A stretch of DNA of 64,000 bases from JABDQW01 sp942492025 (GTDB lineage Bacteria; Pseudomonadota; Gammaproteobacteria; SZUA-229): assembly GCA_942492025.1 (NCBI GenBank), contig CALODJ010000010.1, positions 248,001 through 312,000 on the forward strand. The letters are read 5' to 3'. Both the position numbers and the translations under genes were made by a program. Under the pieces are notes generated by a model. The model was given only the letters and a program-made list of their open reading frames with translations. It was not told the DNA's origin and did no database searches. Shown here in pieces: positions 1 through 7,381 of this stretch (position 1 is its first letter; every line of letters starts with the position of its first letter).

Positions 1-813
1 AGTTGGCAGCACAATGATGGACACTTGATTGTACAAACCGATCAACCTGTGTACGCTGCACGGTTCTGGCAGGCACATAATCCCACGGCACGTGATTTTC
101 GCCTGGAAACCATTGGTCGTAGCTGGAGTGATATAACGTTAATCCCCACTGGGCCAGGTACCTATTCAGTACCAGTGCCGACCCCCAGTGACGGCTGGAC
201 TGCGTACTTTGTTGATTTGATCTACCCGGGTGTGGCGGGTGTCCCGCAGACCTATAGCACTTCAATCTTTATCAGTCCGGATACCCTGCCGTATGAAGTG
301 ACCGACCCACTGCTCGATCCGCGTGGTGTTGGTTTTTGGAGGCGACAGGTCATCGGTAAGCGAAATGTAAAAATTCCGGCCGATGTCCTGGCAGGTTATT
401 TGCCCATTCCATTGTTCGATCAATACGTAACTACGATTGAAGATGCGAAAGAAATATTTACCACCCGCAATCGTGATCCACGGGCCAGGGCGCGCAAGCA
501 ATGTCTTGCGCTACGGCTTAATGTTCGCGATGGTCAACTGGGCTGGTACACATCGGTAACGCTTGATGACGATTACGGTGACGATGACCATTATGGTCAC
601 GATGACGACCACGGTGACGATAACCATTATGGTCACGATGACGACCACGGTGACGATGACCATTATGGTGATGATGACAACGGTCACGATGACGATAATG
701 GTGATGACAACACAAGCAAACTCTGGGAAGTCTATAGCCAGGCTCATGAGGCATTCCTGGCGGGTCAACCGCAAAAGGCTAGGGCCATTTGTGCAGCCGT
801 AAACAGGCTTTAA
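1..813 (+). CDS. PhoPQ-activated pathogenicity-related (PqaA)-like protein, 3' part, with Asp/His-rich tail
   Basis: The frame is open to the left edge of the window, so only the C-terminal ~270 residues are present; the TTG at 25 is unlikely to be the real start. The stretch containing ARFWQAHNPTARDFRLETIG is characteristic of the C-terminal part of PqaA-family proteins, secreted alpha/beta-hydrolase-like proteins of unknown substrate. After the family core comes a low-complexity tail of Asp, His, Gly and Tyr (about residues 178-230 of the visible frame), then a short helical end with LWEVYSQAHEAFL. The acidic/His tail could bind divalent metals, but that is inference. The gene lies outside the nif operons and shows no functional link to them. 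Confidence 0.7.
   Translation, partial: SWQHNDGHLIVQTDQPVYAARFWQAHNPTARDFRLETIGRSWSDITLIPTGPGTYSVPVPTPSDGWTAYFVDLIYPGVAGVPQTYSTSIFISPDTLPYEVTDPLLDPRGVGFWRRQVIGKRNVKIPADVLAGYLPIPLFDQYVTTIEDAKEIFTTRNRDPRARARKQCLALRLNVRDGQLGWYTSVTLDDDYGDDDHYGHDDDHGDDNHYGHDDDHGDDDHYGDDDNGHDDDNGDDNTSKLWEVYSQAHEAFLAGQPQKARAICAAVNRL
577..684 (+). repeat. 36-bp in-frame tandem repeat coding for an Asp/His-rich tail
   Basis: Units at 577-612 and 613-648 differ at a single base, and a third, decayed unit follows from 649. Each unit codes for the 12-residue pattern GDD(D/N)HYGHDDDH. The repeat keeps the reading frame of the PqaA-like gene, so length changes by slippage would leave the protein in frame. Confidence 0.9.
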
Positions 814-1178
814 TCGCTGAAAAAGATCGGAGTGGGAGTCATTGTGAATAATCACTCCAACTCCTTCCAGACTATTTGTGAGCGTCTAGCAGACCCCACC
901 TGCTATGTCGGGTTTGCAGCTTTTAGTCCGCCGACCCCACAAGCGGTCCTTTAGGCACTAAAAGACGGCAGTCGACCCAAAGAAGACATAGAGTACTTTT
1001 TCTCCAACGCGGTCCTAGTCCCGCCAGAAATTGGCAGCTTCTCGGTTTAATCGAAAGCATAACGGGGCAGCTTCGACGTAGGTGATTGGTATTTTGCTAA
1101 AGCTCGAACTATAAATGGGTATGCTTGTATAAGCATAACGAGACCAGGGGGGCTCAACAATCGTACTATTAAGGCAAA
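814..1178. other. Intergenic stretch with no supported gene
   Basis: No open frame here has both a plausible start and recognisable protein features. I saw no clear terminator, RNA gene or promoter. A pyrimidine/purine-rich segment near 890-1010 has several stops in all frames. Confidence 0.5.
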
Positions 1179-1562
1179 ATGACTCATTGTATTGATTTGA
1201 CAGGCACGAGACCAATCATCCCAGAACTTATCCCAGAGAAAATGTGGAATAAGAATGTTCGCACAATTATCTCGAAACAGAATTGGGAGACGCTTCGTTG
1301 GAGTTTTGGAGCTGCAAAACATCCTCCACCATTTGCGTTAAAAGCAGTAACAGACTTAGGGCTTCCGAGGCCGAGTTGGCATGACGAGATAAGGTGCCAA
1401 ATCTGCGGTCAAGAGCAGGATAATTTAGAGTTATATGAGCTATGGGAGTATGATGACGAGCGATACATTCAAAATAACCCGAATATCAGGCTTAAGATCC
1501 GATTTTTTATGCCAAAATCACCACTTCAAAGAATAAAAGGAGACGCAGCGAATTTTTTTTAG
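1179..1562 (+). pseudogene. HNH-like zinc-finger protein fragment, probably truncated
   Basis: The 127-residue frame carries a CxxC pair (CQICG) followed by LELYELWEYDDERYIQ. This resembles the start of HNH-type domains that read CxxC...HExWxYDD with a second CxxC further on. The expected second cysteine pair and following His are missing, and the frame ends in an unrelated tail (KSPLQRIKGDAANFF). This suggests a frameshift or truncation. ATG at 1179 follows a weak AAGGC. It may be a remnant of a plasmid- or phage-type gene; its function is unknown. Confidence 0.4.
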
Positions 1563-1655
1563 CCAATTGATAATCGCTGTGTTCTTTTAAAAAAGGTGTC
1601 GTAGTGTTAATAAAAAAATCCTCCGACACCTTTTCCCAACCAGAGAAAAGGTTTG

Positions 1656-2264
1656 ATGAGCAATAAACCTGCAAACCAGGAAACAGAACTCCCTGAAGAT
1701 TTTGAAATCTTTCCGTGGAACGAAAAATTCAACACGGGCCACGAGCAAATAGACGAGCAACATCGTACACTTGCAAGGCTCGTCAACAAGCTTGCCAGGA
1801 CAATGATTGATAAGGACTATTCAGTTGTATCCAGCGTATTCGATGAACTGGCAAAGTATGCGCATCTTCATTTCATGGATGAAGAGAGCGTCTGGTTGCG
1901 ATATTTTGATGAGGACGATCCCTGGTTCTCATCACATAAGCATAATCACGATAGCTTCTGGCCAAAAGTCAACGAGCTTCAATTGGCCAATTCCGACAAG
2001 CCTTTAGACGAGATCGTGGAAAATATCATGCGGTATCTGATTCGCTGGTTGGCGTTTCACATTGTCGGAGAGGACAAACGCATGGCTAGCGCAGTTCAGT
2101 TAATGAAATCAGGGATGACGGTTGATCAGGCAAAGATTATCGCAGATGCGGAAATGAAAGATTCACTATATGTTTTGATTGACGTTATTCTCAATATGTA
2201 TGACCGTCTTTGTGCAAGGACGATGGATATGCTCAGGGAAAGAAGTGCGCATGAGAAAAATTAA
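1656..2264 (+). CDS. Bacteriohemerythrin
   Basis: A 202-residue protein with the hemerythrin signature: WNEKFNTGHEQIDEQHRTL near the N-terminus, then HLHFMDEE and HKHNHDSF, supplying the His/Glu/Asp ligands of a non-haem di-iron O2-binding site. The fold is complete near residue 140; a ~60-residue helical C-terminal extension follows and is longer than in the minimal ~130-residue family members. A TTG immediately precedes ATG 1656; ATG is preferred. Such proteins bind O2 reversibly and can deliver or sequester it. Being beside a nif island fits an O2-buffering role, but it has no visible sigma-54 promoter. Confidence 0.85.
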   Translation: MSNKPANQETELPEDFEIFPWNEKFNTGHEQIDEQHRTLARLVNKLARTMIDKDYSVVSSVFDELAKYAHLHFMDEESVWLRYFDEDDPWFSSHKHNHDSFWPKVNELQLANSDKPLDEIVENIMRYLIRWLAFHIVGEDKRMASAVQLMKSGMTVDQAKIIADAEMKDSLYVLIDVILNMYDRLCARTMDMLRERSAHEKN

Positions 2265-2406
2265 AAAAGTGCGGCCATTTAAGACTAACTTCCAGGGAAC
2301 TAAAGTGGTCTGACCATAATGCCGCTTACTTAAGCATAAAATGATTGGAGTAGCGTCATTGCAGCATGTTTTACGTAATTCGACGGCGAAACAAACTAGA
2401 TCTACC

Positions 2407-2516
2407 GTAGGGTGCGCCGTGCGCACCATTGCTCGGAAATCATACACTCTAGTCTGATTTCGGTGCGCACGGCGCAACCTACGATCGGTCCATTCAGCTG
2501 TCAGTTAATTTCTGAT
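2407..2516 (+). repeat. Dispersed palindromic repeat, copy A
   Basis: A 21-bp arm at 2407-2427 (starting GTAGGGTGCGCCGTGCGCACC, near the limit of what is useful to quote) is complementary to 2462-2482 with one mismatch. It is followed by a conserved tail, GATCGGTCCATT then AGCTGT and GTTAA, to 2516. The same arms and tail occur at 46433-46535, and a decayed inverted copy lies at 14603-14660. It looks like a small non-coding mobile repeat. Confidence 0.85.
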
Positions 2517-2518
2517 GT

Positions 2519-2893
2519 TCACGGCGAATTGACCTCGCTAATACGCTTGTCGCGAATATAAATGTTTCCTTCGACTTCAAGCAACCGCAAGGACAGCAAG
2601 CGCTCACCGGTACACATCGTACTCAAAGACTCGCCTGTAACGGGGTCGTATACAATGCCGTGCATGGAACATCGCAGTAACTCCATCTTGTCATCAAATA
2701 TCGTGTCTCGTTGACAGTTCAACGTGCGTGGCATATGAACACACTGGTTAAGGTATGCAAATACTTCCCCGTTGTGCCGAAACACAATAGCTGAATGCGG
2801 TGAGCCCCGGAATTGCAGGGGCACGATGATGAACTGCTTGTCCTTTAGCTGGCCGGCCTGGCAGATTTCCAGTGGCCTGTTCAGGGTGGACAT
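2519..2893 (-). CDS. Rieske-type [2Fe-2S] ferredoxin
   Basis: This 124-residue protein is the size of a free-standing Rieske ferredoxin. The cluster ligands are visible: C51 and H53 in the CVH motif, and C75 and H78 in CSMHG. It has no membrane anchor, so it should be cytoplasmic and act as a small electron carrier. It is the last gene of a minus-strand series, 15 bp after bfr, downstream of bfd, a hemerythrin, a SIR2-like gene and draT. Its partner is not shown by the sequence. An electron donor to bacterioferritin or to nitrogenase-related reactions is possible. Confidence 0.85.
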   Translation of the reverse strand: MSTLNRPLEICQAGQLKDKQFIIVPLQFRGSPHSAIVFRHNGEVFAYLNQCVHMPRTLNCQRDTIFDDKMELLRCSMHGIVYDPVTGESLSTMCTGERLLSLRLLEVEGNIYIRDKRISEVNSP

Positions 2894-2908
2894 TCGGCGA
2901 GCGGGGGG

Positions 2909-3388
2909 TCAGCCGTCGATGCTGCCCATGGCAGTTTGCAGGTAGTTCTGCAGCCCGGTCTTCTCGATCAGCTCAAGCTGTGTTTCCAGGTAATCCAGGT
3001 GATCTTCCGTATCGTTGAGAATGCTTAGCAGGATATCGCGTGAAACGTAGTCGCGCACGGATTCACAGTAGGTGATGGCCTCCAGGTAGAGTTCCCGGCC
3101 GGACTGTTCAAGCTTGAGGTCGCCATTGATACATTCGGGCACGTTTTCGCCAATCATCAGCTTGCCGAATTCCTGCATGTTGGGCAGACCCTCGAGGAAG
3201 AGAATACGTACGATAAGCTTGTCGGCGTGGTGCATTTCTTCGATGGATTCTTCATATTCGTGCTTGCCCAGTGCATTCAAGCCCCAGTTTTTATACATTC
3301 GTGCATGCAGGAAATACTGGTTGATTGCGGCCAGCTCGATAGCCAGGGCCTTGTTCAGCAACTGTATGACGGTGTTGTCACCCTGCAT
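2909..3388 (-). CDS. bfr: Bacterioferritin
   Basis: A 159-residue protein that matches bacterioferritin along its whole length. It forms a 24-subunit iron-storage shell. Seen here: E18, Y25, E51, H54, E94 and H130 of the di-iron site and M52, the haem axial ligand. At the position equivalent to ferroxidase ligand E127 the residue is Thr (DTEDH instead of DEEGH), with Glu one place later. That may alter iron oxidation. Its start overlaps the end of bfd by 11 bp, so the two are probably translationally coupled. It is likely to supply or buffer iron during nitrogenase assembly. Confidence 0.92.
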   Translation of the reverse strand: MQGDNTVIQLLNKALAIELAAINQYFLHARMYKNWGLNALGKHEYEESIEEMHHADKLIVRILFLEGLPNMQEFGKLMIGENVPECINGDLKLEQSGRELYLEAITYCESVRDYVSRDILLSILNDTEDHLDYLETQLELIEKTGLQNYLQTAMGSIDG

Positions 3389-3584
3389 GGGAGTCTCCTT
3401 CTGTAATAAGATTGTTGGTTAACTGTAGATGCTCGGCGAGCAGGTCACGCATGTAGCAGGTGCATTTTCCGCAGCAGGATTCGAAGCCAAAATGCGCGCG
3501 TAACTCACGGATGGATGATACCCCTTCGCCCAGCGCTTCTTTTATCTGCCTGTCGTTGACTGCATTACAAACGCAAATATACAT
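3378..3584 (-). CDS. bfd: Bacterioferritin-associated ferredoxin
   Basis: A 68-residue protein with the BFD-like [2Fe-2S] pattern: C4 and C6 (CVC) at the N-terminus and C38 and C41 in SCCGKC. Bfd docks on bacterioferritin and passes electrons to its haem to release stored Fe2+. The gene lies immediately upstream of bfr and overlaps it. The preceding hemerythrin-like gene ends only 6 bp away, so the group reads as one iron/oxygen module. Confidence 0.92.
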   Translation of the reverse strand: MYICVCNAVNDRQIKEALGEGVSSIRELRAHFGFESCCGKCTCYMRDLLAEHLQLTNNLITEGDSHAG

Positions 3585-3590
3585 ACTCTT

Positions 3591-4034
3591 TCATCCGCTA
3601 TGTGATTTGTGCACAGTCGTGATGGCTATGCCGTCTGGTATAGCAGCCCTGGATTTCAGGTGTGCTGCCAATGCACTGTCCATGGTGGCTGCGTGAAGTG
3701 GAAACCAGTGTACAATGCTGCTACACAAATAGCTGCGGCCGAAAGGAATCAGCCCTTTGTGTACTCGCTGGCCAAATTGTACAAGTTCTCCAAGTACACG
3801 CTCATGTTCACCGCGATGTTCCGCAAGTGCGGGAAATTCACTTTCAATCATCAGTTTATTTTCATGATCGAAATGCTCACGCGTATGACTAATCAGCAAA
3901 TCGAACAAACGTATAAATTGTTCGCATTCAGCACGATCTACTGCATTGACCAGTTCGATAAACTCAATATGTGTGTCGTCCATGGCATTTACGCCAAGAC
4001 GAAAACGATTGTCATCCCATTCAATGATAGCCAT
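3591..4034 (-). CDS. Hemerythrin-like protein
   Basis: From ATG 4034 (MAIIEWDDNRF) the protein has 147 residues. It contains W-x-x-x-x-x-LGV-x-x-MDDTH, then HTREHFDHE and EHRGEHE, which is the ligand pattern of a hemerythrin di-iron site. The frame is open further upstream, but that would run into the preceding gene. Starting at 4034 gives the usual family N-terminus. It overlaps the upstream CxxC gene by 14 bp and sits 6 bp from bfd. The probable role is O2 binding or sensing near nitrogenase. Confidence 0.82.
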   Translation of the reverse strand: MAIIEWDDNRFRLGVNAMDDTHIEFIELVNAVDRAECEQFIRLFDLLISHTREHFDHENKLMIESEFPALAEHRGEHERVLGELVQFGQRVHKGLIPFGRSYLCSSIVHWFPLHAATMDSALAAHLKSRAAIPDGIAITTVHKSHSG

Positions 4035-4275
4035 TCGATAACGCCTGATGTTTCTGATCACCCAGATAGCTGACTTTTGTCGTAACCTTGTTGAGCAGAT
4101 AGTACATGAAGTCATTCACATTGTCGTAGTCCATGTCGACAATAAAATTTGCCAGTTCATCGGTAAACCGGCGTGTTGTGTATATCTCTTCAAGTGTGCG
4201 CCCACAGGTACGGCATTCTGTTTCGTTTTCATTGCACATGGTTTTGCCTTTACAGCGGGTAAAAGGACGCGACAT
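4021..4275 (-). CDS. Small CxxC protein of unknown function
   Basis: About 84 residues from ATG 4275, or 72 from ATG 4239. The C-terminal part contains CRTCGRTLEEIYTTRRF, a CxxC pair, and an acidic stretch with MDYDNVNDFMYYLL. The family is not recognised. It lies between the SIR2-like gene (end 4281) and the hemerythrin, with tight or overlapping junctions, so it is almost certainly co-transcribed. The start is uncertain because no strong ribosome-binding site decides between the two ATGs. Confidence 0.6.
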   Translation of the reverse strand: MSRPFTRCKGKTMCNENETECRTCGRTLEEIYTTRRFTDELANFIVDMDYDNVNDFMYYLLNKVTTKVSYLGDQKHQALSNGYH

Positions 4276-4280
4276 GGTTA

Positions 4281-5168
4281 TCAACCCACACTCTGTAGTT
4301 GCTTATCGTCTTCTGATGCGGATACAACATCATACCCGGCAGCCTGCAACAATCCTGATATATCATCCTTGATAATCTCGATTTTCATTTTCTTGCAGTA
4401 GCGTTCTTCCTTCTCAGTGGGTTCTTTAATCAATGCCCAGCCGGCTGGCTCATCTGCTGCGTAAATAATGTCAGACAGAACCATGCGTTCGGTATCTCTG
4501 GTCATCGGCAGACCGATGAAGAGGTATTGCCTGCCTTCACGGTATTTTTTTATGAAACCTGGCAGGCCAAAACCACCCATGAGTTCGGTGATGTAATCGA
4601 CATAGTCTGCATCGGAAGCAATGAATGTCGGTTCTGGCACCGGGCTACCCATCGGTTTCAGTAAAATCGGCAGGCTGGAATCAGCATCTGCCTGGTCAAT
4701 CTCATTGTAAGTTTTGCCATCATACTGATGAAGCTTAAAACGGTAGTCAGTACCACCGATGCGTGCTATACCGCGCACCAGTAAATGCGGTATATCGGCA
4801 TAGCTGTCCTGTAATTGTGTATCCCGATTGACGTCGATGACATAGGGTAGCTTCAGGCCGGCCAGCCACTCGTGAACGCTTGCGCGCGACCAGTTCCGGT
4901 CACTGTACAACTGCTCGAGGTAGCGATTTACGAAGGTGCGGCCTTTTTTTAGCTCTATGTCCATCGCAGCGCGTGGAAATTCGTACATTAAACGGGGCGC
5001 CATCGGCTTGCCGCCATTCATTGCAAGAATCAGGCTGTCACTGTCAGCAGGCATGGAAGTGCCGGTCTGTTGGTGAGTGACGTCGAACAGAACTCCAGGG
5101 CCTAGATAAGGCACAATCTTGCCTGACGCTAACGCCGATAAAACAGGTTCGTAATTGAATGTTGTCAT
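4281..5168 (-). CDS. SIR2-superfamily-like protein, nif-associated
   Basis: A 295-residue soluble protein. The N-terminal segment VLSALASGKIVPYLGPGVL resembles the first Rossmann strand and NAD-binding loop of SIR2-like proteins (LGPGVL in place of GAGxS). Later segments (RQYLFIGLPMTRDTERM and GWALIK) also match the layout of SIR2_2-type domains, where a Rossmann strand ends in a glycine-containing loop. I do not see a clear catalytic His as in protein deacetylases. It lies 167 bp downstream of draT on the same strand. An NAD+-binding or NAD+-consuming role related to nitrogenase switch-off is an inference. Confidence 0.6.
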   Translation of the reverse strand: MTTFNYEPVLSALASGKIVPYLGPGVLFDVTHQQTGTSMPADSDSLILAMNGGKPMAPRLMYEFPRAAMDIELKKGRTFVNRYLEQLYSDRNWSRASVHEWLAGLKLPYVIDVNRDTQLQDSYADIPHLLVRGIARIGGTDYRFKLHQYDGKTYNEIDQADADSSLPILLKPMGSPVPEPTFIASDADYVDYITELMGGFGLPGFIKKYREGRQYLFIGLPMTRDTERMVLSDIIYAADEPAGWALIKEPTEKEERYCKKMKIEIIKDDISGLLQAAGYDVVSASEDDKQLQSVG

Positions 5169-5335
5169 GACTGCTTCCGATAGGTGAATGAATACATGTA
5201 GTCACATGTGACAATGCAAGAACTGTTCCAACAGGTAAGTTATTGAAAGAAGGCGGAAATGACAGGGTAGGTTGTAAGATTGACTGCACGCCTGACGACA
5301 ATCAACGGGTATTGTCGTAAACAGCACATGCACTT

Positions 5336-6205
5336 TCAGCGTGATATATCGACCTCGTAGACACCGCCGATCAATAGTACTTCTTCCTCACCAAGTAAAT
5401 GGCCTGGTAACAGATCGGAGTAAAACACGATTTTCTGCCAGCAGGCGCTGACCTCCAGTATGTAGTCACCGAACTCACCCGCCCGATCACGATTGCGTGT
5501 AAATGAGTTCAGATTATTCAGTAAGAACACAGCATGGTTGCGTGCTCTTTGCTCAAGTACTTCGTACTCATAGGGACGGTTGACACCACGGTAGAGCCGT
5601 GCTTGCAGGTCCGGTGAGCAGGTGCGGGCCAGTTCATATTGACAATAGCTGTATAAAAGGTCGAGCTGTGATTCAAGCGCATTGGTGGCATAGAGCCCAC
5701 GTGCCCGTGATTCCAGGAAGTCATTATAACGATGCGTTTTAGCATTGTTACCGCTGGACGCGTACAGGGGGCCATTATGATAACGTGTCAGCAGGCCAAA
5801 ACGTGACTCGACCCAGCTTTTCATTACAGCGGCTTCCTGACCGTTGGGATCGAACAGCCAGCCACGCAATGTCCGCAAATAGTCGGCCTTATGTCTCTTG
5901 CCTGTTTTGCTACTGTCCATGTCCAGCCCGGTGTCTTCCGGGTGTTCAAATCGAAACTGCACTGCCAGGTAGTTCATGAAGTACTCGGCGCGCTGTTCAC
6001 GCGAGCTGTAATTATCCAAAGCGCTGAAGAGATGCTTGTGCAGCTCGTGCACACCATCGATATAAATCGGTACTGGATTACGCTGAAATATCAGACTGCC
6101 AAGAATCACCGCTGGAACGTTGCATCGATTGATGGGAAGTCGTGCAGTTTTCGGTAGCGACGCTGCCTGTGTTGCAGAATTTTCGCGATTTTTGTGTTTA
6201 TACAT
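5336..6205 (-). CDS. draT: NAD+-dinitrogenase-reductase ADP-ribosyltransferase
   Basis: A protein of about 289 residues from ATG 6205. Family landmarks include NRCNVPAVILGSLIFQ, ADYLRTLRGWLFDPNGQ, VESRFGLL, YRGVNRP and FYSDLLPGHL. DraT transfers ADP-ribose from NAD+ to an arginine of NifH, switching nitrogenase off in response to ammonium or darkness/energy loss. The target Arg is present in the NifH encoded divergently next door. An upstream ATG at 6295 would overlap the nifH control region and is unlikely. No draG is in the window, although DraG is needed for reversal. A NifA-type site overlaps the draT start codon. Confidence 0.93.
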   Translation of the reverse strand: MYKHKNRENSATQAASLPKTARLPINRCNVPAVILGSLIFQRNPVPIYIDGVHELHKHLFSALDNYSSREQRAEYFMNYLAVQFRFEHPEDTGLDMDSSKTGKRHKADYLRTLRGWLFDPNGQEAAVMKSWVESRFGLLTRYHNGPLYASSGNNAKTHRYNDFLESRARGLYATNALESQLDLLYSYCQYELARTCSPDLQARLYRGVNRPYEYEVLEQRARNHAVFLLNNLNSFTRNRDRAGEFGDYILEVSACWQKIVFYSDLLPGHLLGEEEVLLIGGVYEVDISR

Positions 6206-6208
6206 ACA
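6193..6208 (+). promoter_or_regulatory. NifA upstream activator site 1 for nifH
   Basis: Exact TGT-N10-ACA (TGTGTTTATACATACA). It is centred ~130 bp before the predicted nifH transcription start and overlaps the draT initiation codon. Confidence 0.7.
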
Positions 6209-6248
6209 TTGATTGTGAGCTTTGTTGCTTATGCTACCAGCAACGACG

Positions 6249-6264
6249 TGTATGTATTTTGACA
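6249..6264 (+). promoter_or_regulatory. NifA upstream activator site 2 for nifH
   Basis: Exact TGT-N10-ACA (TGTATGTATTTTGACA), 56 bp after site 1 and ~76 bp before the predicted nifH transcription start. This is the usual NifA binding distance. Confidence 0.8.
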
Positions 6265-6305
6265 CATGCCTTTTAAAAACAACAGCTTGTTGCATCTATC
6301 GTGTT

Positions 6306-6321
6306 TGGCATGCTGTTTGCA
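6306..6321 (+). promoter_or_regulatory. Sigma-54 promoter of the nifHDKT operon
   Basis: TGGCATGCTGTTTGCA, with the invariant GG and GC separated by exactly 10 bases. It is 67 bp before the nifH ATG and follows two NifA sites. Confidence 0.88.
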
Positions 6322-6388
6322 TTACTGAGGCTGAGGCAATTTTGTTAACCCGCGAATCGAATTCGCAAACCATTACGGAGACAACAAT

Positions 6389-7264
6389 ATGGCAATGCGT
6401 CAATGTGCAATCTACGGCAAAGGCGGTATCGGTAAGTCCACCACAACCCAGAACCTGGTGGCTGGCCTGGCCGAGCTTGGCAAAAAAGTAATGATCGTTG
6501 GGTGTGACCCCAAAGCTGATTCCACCCGCCTGATGCTTCATTCCAAAGCGCAGCACACGATCATGGAAATGGCCGCTGAAGCCGGTTCGGTTGAAGACCT
6601 CGAGCTGGATGATGTACTGAAAATGGGATACGGCGATGTCAAGTGCGTCGAGTCTGGTGGTCCTGAGCCCGGTGTCGGATGTGCCGGTCGTGGCGTAATC
6701 ACCGCGATCAACTTCCTCGAAGAAGAAGGCGCCTACGATGACGATCTTGACTTTGTCTTTTATGACGTACTCGGTGACGTCGTGTGTGGCGGTTTCGCCA
6801 TGCCGATTCGTGAGAACAAGGCACAGGAAATCTACATCGTTGTCTCCGGCGAAATGATGGCGATGTACGCTGCCAACAATATCTCCAAGGGAATCGTCAA
6901 GTACGCCAACTCAGGTAGCGTTCGTCTTGCAGGTCTGATCTGTAACTCACGCAACACTGACCGTGAAGATGAGTTGATCATGGCGCTGGCTGAACGCCTG
7001 GGTACCACGATGATTCATTTCGTGCCCCGTGACAATGCTGTGCAGCGTGCAGAAATTCGCCGCATGACGGTGATTGAATACGACCCGACAGCCAAACAGG
7101 CCGAAGAATATCGCACGTTAGCGCAAAAGGTGATCGACAACAAGAATCTTAATATACCGACTCCGATCACCATGGATGAACTGGAAGACCTGCTGATGGA
7201 ATTCGGTATCCTGGAAGAAGAAGACGAGTCAATCGTTGGTCAGACTGCTGCTGCTGAGGCATAG
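6389..7264 (+). CDS. nifH: Nitrogenase iron protein (dinitrogenase reductase)
   Basis: The 291-residue Fe protein is a homodimeric ATPase that passes electrons one at a time to NifDK. The P-loop GKGGIGKST is at residues 10-18. The [4Fe-4S] ligand Cys lies in GVGCAGRGV and the second in DVVCGGFAMP. The Arg two residues after the first Cys is the DraT target. The start ATG at 6389 follows GGAG. It opens a NifA/sigma-54 operon. The 117-bp gap to nifD contains a GC-rich hairpin that may stabilise the nifH segment of the mRNA. Confidence 0.99.
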   Translation: MAMRQCAIYGKGGIGKSTTTQNLVAGLAELGKKVMIVGCDPKADSTRLMLHSKAQHTIMEMAAEAGSVEDLELDDVLKMGYGDVKCVESGGPEPGVGCAGRGVITAINFLEEEGAYDDDLDFVFYDVLGDVVCGGFAMPIRENKAQEIYIVVSGEMMAMYAANNISKGIVKYANSGSVRLAGLICNSRNTDREDELIMALAERLGTTMIHFVPRDNAVQRAEIRRMTVIEYDPTAKQAEEYRTLAQKVIDNKNLNIPTPITMDELEDLLMEFGILEEEDESIVGQTAAAEA

Positions 7265-7286
7265 GCCTGATTGGTAATGATAGTTA

Positions 7287-7320
7287 CGGGGGGCGCCCGC
7301 TTCGATTACGGAGCTCCCCG
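7287..7320 (+). other. GC-rich hairpin between nifH and nifD
   Basis: CGGGGGGC at 7287-7294 can pair with GCTCCCCG at 7313-7320, with one G-U pair. No T-run follows, so it is not a classic terminator. A stabilising or attenuating stem that raises NifH over NifDK would fit its place. Confidence 0.5.
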
Positions 7321-7344
7321 CTGATTGACATCCAAACGATGCTT

Positions 7345-7358
7345 GTCCACAGATTAGT
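7345..7358 (+). repeat. 14-nt motif before nifD, repeated before nifK
   Basis: GTCCACAGATTAGT occurs here, 24 nt before nifD, and identically at 8926-8939, 18 nt before nifK. Both are followed by a short G/C/A stretch and then the ribosome-binding site. The function is unknown. Confidence 0.8.
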
Positions 7359-7381
7359 CGCGGCAAACTGGAGAAAAAACA

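Noticed and set aside
577..684. Short tandem units that might suggest a CRISPR array
   Set aside because: The units are contiguous with no spacers and keep the reading frame of a protein. No CRISPR array was seen anywhere in the window.
511..855. Val/Ile/Thr-rich minus-strand frame across the Asp/His repeat
   Set aside because: It is the antisense of the 36-bp repeat and gives an artificial low-complexity protein.
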